A DNA stretch of 64,000 nt from Chrysoporthe austroafricana (Eukaryota; Ascomycota; Sordariomycetes; Diaporthales; Cryphonectriaceae): assembly GCA_001051155.2 (NCBI GenBank), contig JYIP02000002.1, positions 2,673,583 through 2,737,582 on the forward strand, read 5' to 3'. Made by a program: the position numbers and the translations under genes. Below, piece after piece: positions 47,509-57,550 of the stretch (positions within the stretch are counted from its first letter, which is position 1; each line of letters begins with the position of its first letter). The notes below the pieces were generated by a model. The model searched no databases. It was not told where the DNA came from and saw only the letters and a program-made list of their open reading frames with translations.

Positions 47509-48692
47509 CTATGCGGTCGCCTGTAACGCCTCATCGATCATTGGGGCCTCTTCTTGAGCCTCCGTCAATGAGGTTTCTGCGGGCGCCTCGGCGGGCGCCT
47601 CAACGGGTGCCTCGACGGAAGTCTCGACAGAAGGATCCACAGGAGGCTCGGTGATAGAGGCCTCGATGGGGGCGTCGAATTTCAGTTCTGTAGAGACCTC
47701 TTGGAGTGCCTCTGCTTGGCCGTTGACAGGTTCGTCAAGCCGAGGCTTCTTCGCACGACCGTTCTCGTGAGCCTCAAGGGCCTCCTTCGCATCCTTGAGC
47801 TCAAGCTCCATCTCATCCAGCCGCCGCTTCAGGTTGTTCTCGCGCCTGTGGCTCTCGTCCAGCTGAGAGCGGAGTTGTGCCTCGGAGGCGGCAAGGGCGT
47901 CGACCTGAGCCCTCAGCTGTACCTCGGCATCGTGGCCTCCCTCGACAAGCCCAGCGCCGGCCGTTGCACCTGTGCCATAAGCCTCATAGTGCTGGAGACG
48001 GCGCTGGATCAGGTCGTTGATGACCTCCAGCTCGTCGACGCGCGTCTTCAGGCCGGAGTTGAGGGCGAGCAGCTCCTCTTGGGTCTGCGGCACAGCCTCT
48101 CCGTTGAGGGGCGAAGGAGCACGACCGCTGCCTGGAGCACCGATACCAAAGCCCGCCAGAGGCTGTTGCAGGTGGTGGTCATCGAGTCCGTGGTAGAGCA
48201 TGTGGCCTGCGTACATGTTGGGAGTCGCGGTACGGGAGATGGGGGAATTGGTGTCGTCGATGTGGCCGTTGCCGGGTTTTTGAGAGGTACGTCGGACGCT
48301 CGCATTGAGGGCGGCAGCGGCAGCATTCTGGGCCTGGATATCAGCGACATTGGCATCAGGCGCGACAGTCTGGTTCTGATCACAATGAAGATTATTAGCC
48401 TCAAAGGACTTTGTGATCTTCAGAATGGCCAGCGACGTCTTTTCCCTGCACGCACCTTCTTTTTCATCTCCATGCCAGGGCGCATAGTCTTGACGCGGTT
48501 GCGACTCTTGATGACATCTGTCTTGAGGGAGATTGGGCGAGGCCGGCCGTGCAGCTTGAGGAACAAGCCGCAGGCATTGCAGAGCACCGCGCCGGACTCA
48601 TCGCGTCGCCAGAGAGGGGTGGTGGAGGTTCCACAGTTCTGACAGGTGGGCTGTTGGGTTTGTTGGTCGCTGTTAGCTGCCATGGAGGCCAT
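47509..48692 (-). CDS. areB: GATA-type zinc-finger transcription factor with coiled coil (AreB/ASD-4/Gzf3 type)
   Basis: Exons on the minus strand: 48692-48456 and 48375-47509; 367 aa. One GATA finger spans Cys17-x2-Cys20-x17-Cys38-x2-Cys41 ([18 protein letters not shown], then [17 protein letters not shown]). It is followed by the basic [15 protein letters not shown] that marks the AreB/ASD-4/Gzf3/Dal80 subgroup. A leucine-rich coiled coil ([21 protein letters not shown], continuing through LRSQLDE and [20 protein letters not shown]) would dimerise it. The C-terminus is acidic, with repeated [14 protein letters not shown] units. Members repress nitrogen-catabolic genes opposite AreA, or in Neurospora are needed for ascus development. 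The start is ambiguous: the frame is open to an ATG at 48873-48875, and these genes often have alternative 5' ends. Confidence 0.88.
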
Positions 48693-51661
48693 AGTTGTCC
48701 GCGTGAGGGGTGCAGCCTCGAGGCCGCACTCTGAATGTTCAAAAGAAGGGGCTCGGGAGATGGAGACGGCGACGATGTGTTGATGGGATGGGGTGGATGG
48801 AGGAAAGATTAGATAGGGATGGTATCTCTGATAAGAGATTTTCTGGGCTGGCTGGGGGGGAAGCCCCGCCGCCAATCACCTGGGTGCAAATTATGCAGCA
48901 GCGCTGGAGCTCCGCTTATTAGTGTCCACCCCGGCAGGGTAGGCGATAACGGAAGTCATTCCCGCCCTCGTCCCTCGGCACTCAGACCTCGGCGCTCTTG
49001 AGGTGGCTTGCTGTCCAGCGAGACTGCCGGCAGTGCGACATATAATCTCGCCTGACAACAAGGTCCAGAGGGTGATTCGCCATCGCACCGTCCCCTTCTA
49101 GGGCCCTTCTAGGGGCATCCTTGTGCCCTCTCGCGAGGAGGTGCTACCCACACGAGAGCAGGGTCGACCCTGAGCGATGGTTCGAGCTGGGCCGTGTCCA
49201 GATCGCGCTTGGGATGGGTGCGTTTGGGGGGGGGGGGTTGTTGTGTTCGTTGTGCAGCGGTCGGGAGGTGCAAGACAGGATACAGATGGGACAGTGTCAC
49301 CTACCAGGTTGCCTCCTGGGCCAGCGCTTGTGGCAGCTGGAGCTGATGCTGGCGTCGAGTACATGGCTGAGGGTGCGCTCGTCGTGCTTGCTCTGTTGTG
49401 TTTGGACATGTTAGCCAGTTGACCCTGTAGAGCTAGACCGCGTTAGAGAGAAATGATCCCAGCCTGCGTGAAGGCCTGGAACGTCCAGAGAGTCACCGGT
49501 CCGACGCCGTATGTTTGGTGACTTAGAACCGTGCCCGTGATTTGCCGCAGTGACCGCGTTCACCACAGACCATTCAACGCTGAGATGGGAACTTTTCTTC
49601 TTCCAGCAGTCCTGCTGTCCCAAGAGCCCAGACACCTTGCGGCTCGCCGCGGCCCGAGAGGAATTGCCCACCTACATTAACTGGGGCGAGCTCGTCGCGG
49701 AGCTTGCGGCTGCGGCGGCGGCGGCGGCGGCAGCAGCTATAGACGAGATCCCGGGCAGCTGCTCCTTCTGCGAGGCGGTCGTCGAAGCTGAACTCGGCCG
49801 AGACGTCGGCTCGAGAGGCGGCGGGGGCGGCAGGGTGGGCTGGCCGTCTTCCATCTTGAGTATGGGGAGGTTGAGAGGTAGCTGCAGGGTGGGCTGGCCG
49901 TCTTCCACCTTGAGGCCTGGCAGGTTGAGAGGCGGGAGCTGGCACGGATGGTCCGGCGGTGGTGTCAAGGCCAAGTAGGGCACTGGCGGCGGCAGCAACG
50001 GGGAGCGTGGAGGAGCCAGCTTGACGGTCGGTGGAGGCGCGGCGAGGGGTGGTCGTTGTTATGCGGTGGGGAGGAGGGGGAGGAGGAAAACTCGAGCGCC
50101 TCGGGAGATGATGCCTCGAGGCGGTTGGGCGATCGGGATGTCCTGACTTGCTGTTGATGTTCGAGGACGGGACGGGGCGCACTGCAGCTTGTGGAGAACC
50201 TGTGTTGTCGTGGACCGTCTGGTATCGGTAGGGGATCGCAGCTGTCCAGGGGGGGAAAGCAGGCAACGAGGGGCTGTCGAGGTCAAAGGAGTGAAGAATT
50301 ATAACACAAGAGGTCAAATGAGCGACTCGAAGATTAACGCAGAAGCAGTGAAAAACAACCGGCGGTCCAGGTCTCTCGTCGGGTTTCGAAGCTTTAGATC
50401 ATTACGATATAGTAGCAGGCGGATTAGCAAAGGGAACGAGAGCAGCAGCCAGAAGGAAAAGACAAGTGTGGAGGACAGGAGACGAGGTGATCGATCTGGC
50501 TGGGCAAATTATGACGAGGCTACCGAGAAGGGGCCCTAGTTCCTGCGTGCCCCTGACTGTCGCGTAAAAGGTGATTGATTGAATACGGGCTGGAGCGAGG
50601 GGATTCTCACCCCGCCTCTCATACCCCCCGATCCAGTCCGACGCCCCGAATACGGACTGTGGGGGAACTGGCATATTGCAATAATCTACCACGGAAAGCC
50701 CTGTCGCGAGACTATCTCTAATCTGATCATCCTGAGGGGACAGAGAGCCTCATGTGAGATCGTCCCCCTTGGGGCACTCGTCGGGACCAACAACAGCCTG
50801 CGGGACACCTAGGGCGTCAGTGTACAGCAGGAGTGTGTCGTCTCCCCTCCTGGCCAGCACAGCTGCTGCTGGAACCGAGGGCATGGGGTGTGAGTAAGGG
50901 TGTGTGAGAGTGCTGTGGCGGCCTGAGGGCGTCGGTGCAGATGCAAGCATTGTACATGTGGTACGAGGATTTCTGTACTTTGACACACAAATATATGATC
51001 TCACCCTGCCAATTTCTTCTCCATCGTGAGTGTCATGAAGACATGCTGCCCTGCAAGATCCTGCAGCAGCACAAAGACAACAGATATCCTCCCAGCCTAG
51101 CTGCTGTGTCGAATATCCAACGTCGCTGGCTTTATTCACTGCGATGTCAGGACACATTCGGTGGATGCAGATCATCTGCGGATCGAGAAGCTTATTTCAA
51201 GATATTTTTAGACCCGTGTCTTACCCTGCCGGCCCTACTGTTTGGTAATAGTGCATATTGTTGGGGCCATCCTCCCGGAGCAATAACAAAATCGAGATGA
51301 CATTGGAAGAAGATCCGTGCTTAGTAGGAAACGAACAATGAGCAATGCAATGATCAAGAGGCCAGAGCATGAAGCCTGCCTACCATGGTAGATACTATCA
51401 CCCAAGGCATTGGGGAGCCAGGCGCACAAGACTAACAGACAGGGAGCTCCTTGCTGTGGACGGCAGCGGCCCCGACTGGCTGGGTAGTGGGTTACCTAAG
51501 CACTGGTCCAGCGGGCAGATGCAGTTAGCAGCCGGCCGACGCCGCCAAAATTTATTTTCTGCCGAGCCAAGCAGCTTTTACTTAGCCTCAGCTGCAATTC
51601 GTGTCGCGACATTGAGAGAGCAATTGTACTATCTAGAATCCACGTAGCCTTTTCCGTCACC
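48693..51661. other. divergent intergenic region between GATA factor and KRR1
   Basis: 3.0 kb with both promoters. A 54-bp tandem duplication at 49831-49938 lies in a minus-strand frame (49672-49998) that looks protein-like and may be a 5' exon of the GATA gene; see findings. A run of ten G occurs near 49227-49237. The KRR1-proximal ~700 bases are AT-richer and show no open frame of note. Confidence 0.5.
49831..49938. repeat. 54-bp tandem duplication
   Basis: The segment starting CAGGGTGGGCTGGCCGTCTT at 49831 recurs at 49885, with about ten substitutions over 54 bases. The period is a multiple of three. Both copies and the GCG triplet run at ~49711-49736 fall within open frames. Confidence 0.85.
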
Positions 51662-52756
<1,095 letters not shown>

Positions 52757-52907
52757 GCTTGCCGGGCCCTGGGTTTCCTCTGTTCTGGTCGATCTCGCGT
52801 GAGCCTTTCGATACCCGGTCAATGTACAGGCCAATTGTTGTTCTGCTGCCTCAAGCATTGTGAGCGCAAACTCGTGCTACTCGTACAGGTGCAGGGGAGG
52901 ACCGCCG

Positions 52908-54052
52908 CTACAACTTCGGAGACGCCCCAGGCTCTGATGAGATATCAATGACCAGCTTCCCGAACTGTTTCCCATCCTTCATATCCGCAAAGAGGCCATC
53001 GATCTGGTCCAGGTTCCTCAGCCCCTTCACGACCCTGCTAATCACCGGCCGGATCTGCTTCTCCCGCACGAACTCCACCATCTCCCTGAACTCCTGCCTC
53101 GAGCCCATCGTGCTGCCCTTCAGCTCGATGTTCTTCAGCACCGCCTGCATGGACCACTTCATCTTCGGAGACACCGTCATTCCGTACTGCGAGATGATGC
53201 CGCCCGGCTTGAGCAACCTCACCGCCTTGCTGACAATATCGCCCCCGGCGCCATCGATAACTGCGTCCAAGAAGGGCCGGTCCTCCGACAGCTGTCCCAA
53301 CAGCAGCTTGTCCCAGTCCTTGTCGCGGTAGGAGACGCCGCCCCTGGCGCCCATCGCGACCGCCCTGTCGATCTTGGCCCGGTCCCCGCTCGTGACGTAT
53401 ACGTTGCACCCCAGCGCGAGCGCGAACTGCAGGGCCTGCAGGGCGACGCCGCCGCCGATGCCCGTCACGAGGATGTTGCCGCCGGGCGCCGCGTTCGGCC
53501 CCGTCTTGGTGACCAGCGCGCGCCACGCCGTGAGCCCCACGAGCGGCAGCGCGGCGGCCTCGGCGGCGGACAGGTGGGCCGGCGCGGGCTCGACGTCGGC
53601 CTCGTCGCAGACCACGTACTCCTGGGCGGTGCCCGTGTCGCACAGCTGCGTCGCGCCGATTACGCTGTACTGCGAGAGGTTCTCGGGCCCGTCCGGGTGC
53701 GCGTCCCAGCCCCGCAGGGGCAGGAGGACGACGTCCTTGGACTGGAGGCCGCGCGCGCACTGGGTGCCGCACTTCACGACGGTGCCCTGCCCGTCGGCCA
53801 GCATGGGGTGGGCGAAGGAGATGCCTGGGTAGAGGTGCTGCCGGATGAAGAGGTCCCTGTGGTTGAGCGCCGCGGCGTTGAGGCGGATGAGGACCTCGGT
53901 CGGGCCTGGGCTCGGCATGGGCACCTCCTTGAGCTGGAGGCTGCAACCTGTCAGCCAGGCTGTCTCAGCTGGAGGCGGACCGGGGGGACTGACGGATAAT
54001 ACACCTTGCCCGGCTTTCCATCGATCTTCCTTATCGTCAAGGCGACAGGCAT
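52908..54052 (-). CDS. zinc-independent medium-chain dehydrogenase/reductase (quinone-oxidoreductase-like)
   Basis: Exons on the minus strand: 54052-53994 and 53940-52908; 363 aa. The intron (53941-53993) uses a GTCAGT donor and restores GKPGKVYYPLQLKEVPMPSPGPTEVL. The GroES-like N-terminal fold contains AALNHRDLFIRQHLYPG, where zinc-type enzymes have the catalytic-zinc cysteine; here it is Asn-His-Arg-Asp, so no catalytic zinc is expected. A Rossmann segment LVTGIGGGVALQALQFALALG binds NAD(P)H, and GGIISQYG and ELKGSTMGSRQEF follow. It resembles the group often annotated zinc-type alcohol dehydrogenase-like (YogA-type) in fungi. Substrate is unknown, probably quinones or enones. The upstream ORF extension to 54077 is in another frame and is not used. 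Confidence 0.85.
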
Positions 54053-54523
54053 GCTGGGCACTGTTCTCGTCCTGCACTGCGGGTCTGTGGTCTTGGCTGT
54101 GCGATTCTGAGAATAGTAGAATTTACCAGAGAAAGGAAAAGAGACCTGATTATATTTATAATATTTATCAACCTGAGCCGAGGATAGAACGCGCGGGGAA
54201 TGACGTCTTGCTCCAGCCGACATTTGATGTTCAATCTTCAGTATACTTTGCGCCCCGACTGCAAATACGCAGTCAGCCGGCCGAGGTTGGAGAGCCGAGG
54301 CACGTCGTGCGGTGCAATACTTACTTAGCACGTAGATGCGGATGCGGGGGATTGGCCTGGGTGGCCGGGCAGCTGTGGCAGCCAACCCGGAGCCGGGGCC
54401 GAGATTATCTGTACACACATACACGCACATATATATACATACAGTCGCAGGATAATTCTCAAAGGCAAAAATTCACAGACCAGGTATCGATTCAGATCGA
54501 GTACGTAATCTCGCGAGAGATGC
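54053..54523. other. short intergenic region, reductase promoter
   Basis: 0.47 kb between two minus-strand genes. It has an AT-rich TATATTTATAATATTTATC patch at ~54152-54170 and a CA/TA-rich ACATATATATACATACAG stretch at ~54426-54443. Either could serve as a TATA element. Confidence 0.45.
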
Positions 54524-55645
54524 TCACGCGCTCGTCAGTCTAGAGACACCCATCGCCGCCGCAAACACACACGCCATCGTGACAAAACTCGATGTCGACA
54601 TCAGGGCCATCCCACTGATGCCGTGGCCCGAGGCGCACCCGCCCGCCATCCTCGACCCCACGGCCATCAGGAACCCGCCCGCGAAGGCCCTCGCCGGGCT
54701 CATGGCTCCCATGGCGGCGGCGGGAGCCTTGAGCACCAGGTCCGGCCGCAGGAGGGCCAGCAGCCAGGCGCCCGCCGCCATTGCCGCCGCGAAGAGCACC
54801 GCGGACGCCCCGGGCCGCGCCCGCCGCCGGCCCCCGGCGAGCCACACGACCCAGTCGCCCAGCTGCTCGTAGCACGTCGACACGCCCACCAGCGACCCGC
54901 GCACGAGGAGGGAGACCACCTGCGCCGCGCCGATGCCCAGCCCGCCCACCACGGGGTGGACCGGCGACGGGGCCGAGGGGGCCCGCGTGGCCGCGGCGGT
55001 GACCGCGGCGACGACCACGGCCTCCCAGGCCAGGAGCGCGACGGCGGGCCGCGTGCCCAGAGCCCCGGCCAGTGTCCTCTCCGGCTGGCGTTCGGCTTCC
55101 GCCGGCGCCGGCGCCTTCCGCCGCGCCGCGATCCAGGGGCGGAGGACCGCGGCCCAGCAGATGCCGCCCACGGAGGCGCCTGCGATGATGGCGGGCGCCG
55201 ACAGGACGCCCATTGCGATCTGCGGGAAGACCATTCCGGGGCACGACGATGAGAGGGACATGCCCACGCCGAGGATGAGGCCGCCGATGACGTTCCCGTC
55301 GATGGCCGACCCGGTGATGCCGGTGGAGGACCAGGACCGAGGGGGCGGTACCGCGTAGCCCAGCCGGCGGAGGAGTTCGACGGCGAGACTATAGGCGTTG
55401 TCAGGCTCTGCGATGGGGAACAGGGGGGAGTGCTGCCCAGGATGTTGTGGTTTTTTTTTTTTTTTTTTTTTGGTTTAATTTTCCAGCGCTCGGTATACTT
55501 ACGCACTGCAGCCCGTGGCCGTCAGGAATGTCTGCACCATATTCCACTTCTGCAGCGTGAACTGCGAGGCTATCAGGTAAGGCTGATACATGCCGGAGGC
55601 GACGAGGCTGGCCCCGAAGGCCGAGCCGGTGATGATCGTGTCCAT
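54524..55645 (-). CDS. YeeE/YedE-family membrane protein, putative thiosulfate/sulfur-compound transporter
   Basis: Exons on the minus strand: 55645-55503 and 55388-54524; 335 aa. The 114-nt intron has a consensus GTAAGT, a CTGAC branch site 12 bases before the TATAG acceptor, and a 21-base poly-A/T tract. Splicing gives TATGCSALAVELLRRLGYA. The protein is almost entirely Gly/Ala/Val/Leu-rich with about eight to ten membrane helices. The two family signatures are present: SLSSSCPGM in the first half and AGGCASGHGISGMAL near residue 297. A further Cys lies in STCYEQLGDW. In bacterial TsuA/YeeE such cysteines line the path for thiosulfate. Whether the fungal protein moves thiosulfate or another sulfur species is not known from sequence. 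GC content is very high (roughly 70%). Confidence 0.85.
55451..55471. repeat. poly-T (poly-A in transcript) inside YeeE/YedE gene intron
   Basis: 21 consecutive T on the plus strand, wholly within the intron 55389-55502. The length may be inexact in the assembly. Confidence 0.9.
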
Positions 55646-56457
55646 TGTCTCTCTCTTTCCTCCCTCCGATTCCGAAAAGCTCCTCTCAACTCACGTCCCA
55701 AAGTATGTACAGAGAAACGGCCGCTGGAGAAACTCGAGAGGGCGGGCGCGAGGGGGGGCACCAGAGGGGCGACGGCGCCGAGGCTAATTATACTATGGTA
55801 CTGGCCTCGCTGACAAAACCAGAAAAACCGGTCCCAGAGTTTATCCTCTTGTGGTCGCCGGGCATCAAAGCATCAAAGCGTGGGTCCCTGGCGAGCGGAC
55901 TGGCGACCATCCCTTTAGGCCGGGCCATGCTAGCCTGCCTCTCCAGCAGCGAAAGCCGGATGTGGGGCTCTCTGAATGGACGCCGAGGAGGAGGAGCCTT
56001 GAAGAACTTTCTCTGGGCGAGTTATCATTTCACGAAGGGAAGAGAGCGCAGAGGGCGCATCTTGGCCGCCAGAGAGACCCAAGCTGCCCTTGATATGTAC
56101 GACCGATACACACTTGTCTCAACGGCCTCCTTACGGGCAAGGCCCAAGAAGCGCGTTACCACCCCGCCGGGACCGCCAGCCACATCGCACCAAGCCTAAG
56201 GGCCGCTGTCTGTCTCAGATGTGACGAGGAGCGGCCCCAGCAGACAAAGAGATCTCTGGTTTTTCCCGCTGCAGCCACCCGCCCGCCCGCTCGCCCGCGC
56301 GGGCGACCCAGACGGTCGGCGACCCGCCCGAGCATGTCGGCAGGGGGCCGCTGGGGGCGTGGGCTGGTTGGCCCCCCATGTCATCCGCAGCAGGCAGGTC
56401 GCCGAAGGGCAGGGCACCTCTGTCCCCCCCTTGCTGCTGCTAAGCAGCCCGGCGGCC
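55646..56457. other. intergenic region, YeeE/YedE gene promoter
   Basis: 0.8 kb. A 184-codon plus-strand frame (55645-56199) starts on top of the YeeE/YedE start codon; it lacks conserved features and is treated as chance. Nothing else was seen. Confidence 0.5.
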
Positions 56458-57013
56458 TTAGCCCGTCGTCCTCCTCTTCACCGCCGTCACCTCGACCTCG
56501 ATCCGCATCACCTCCTCCATCAGCCCCGCCGCCACCATCGTCGCCGCCGGCCGGACCTCGCCCAGCCACCGCCGCAGGACGGGCCACGTCCTGGGGAAGT
56601 CGGCGCGGTCCGGGAGGATGTACCGCACGCGGACGATGTCACCCATCTCCGCCCCGGCCTCCCGCAGCGCGGCCGAGATGTTGCGCATGCACTGCTCGGC
56701 CTGCTCGGCCACGTCGCCCGAGATGGTCTGGGTGCTGTAGTCGTAGCTGGAGGCTCGCGGGTCCCGTCAGCGCTGGCCAGGGCAACACGCACGTACACAC
56801 ACGCGCGGGGAGGGGCTTCATGACTCGTGGGGCTCTGGGGAGAGGTCGCCGGCGCAGGAAAGAAAAGTGAGGGATCACTTACCCTGTGCACCCCGAGACG
56901 AAGACGTAGTCCCCGTCGACCACGGCCCTGGAGTAGCCTATCTCCGCCTCGAAGGCGCTGCCGGAACTGATCAGTCTTCGAGAGGGAGAGGAGGCGGAGT
57001 CGGGAGATGCCAT
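56458..57013 (-). CDS. RidA/YjgF/YER057c-family protein (Rid-like enamine/imine hydrolase)
   Basis: Exons on the minus strand: 57013-56883 and 56746-56458; 139 aa, the typical single-domain size. The intron (136 nt, GTAAGT...CCAG) joins VVDGDYVFVSGCTG to YDYSTQTISGDVAEQAEQCM. The family pattern is complete: FVSG near the N-terminal strand, EQCMRNI as the central helix, DIVRVRYILPD, and the substrate-side Arg in RPAATMVAAGL, followed by RIEVEVTAV. RidA proteins form trimers that hydrolyse reactive enamines/imines from PLP enzymes. The Arg before PAATMV is at the position of the catalytic arginine, but subgroup and substrate cannot be fixed. The N-terminal 15 residues (Ser/Pro-rich) show no clear targeting signal. 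Confidence 0.88.
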
Positions 57014-57550
57014 TGCGATTAGGTTCTGCTGGAGCCGAGTGCTTCACAATGGTCAGAGGGCATCGGATGGCGGATAGCTTGCGGCTGGCCCTTTTTGAGA
57101 TCTGAATCTGGCTTTGGCCTGCGACCGATGACTCTTAGTAGCCTAGTACGTCTGCCTTCCCGTGTGCGCTGTACACGCCGAATTCGGGAATGCCTCAGAA
57201 TTTATTGACTCACCTGCCCAGAGGCACACAGATCAGGTTCACAGGAACCAGCACTGTTCTCATCTAATTATATTGTGACTTCACATGGCGAAGCTTGTTT
57301 ACTGTTGTACATGCGGACCACCTCTTCCCTCCCCCCCGTCCCCCTTCCCCAAATCCTGCCATCTTCACCTAGACATGTTGTCCAAACAGGCAGCGTTCTC
57401 GCATATGATCCGTCCATCGGGAAAGTATAGAACCGTCCTGCTTTCACCTGAACTCCTGACAAAACCTGGGGATATTACCGAGGACGTAACTCCGGCCGCA
57501 TCAAAATCGACTTTTACTCCTTAAGGAACAGTTGCCTCCACGATGTGTCC
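57014..57550. other. intergenic region: RidA promoter and ARP9 3' UTR
   Basis: 0.54 kb. A 79-codon plus-strand frame (57285-57524) has no family resemblance. No other feature was seen. Confidence 0.5.

Noticed and set aside
52908..57013. Secondary-metabolite gene cluster
   Set aside because: No polyketide synthase, NRPS, terpene cyclase, P450 or cluster regulator; a reductase and a transporter alone do not support one.
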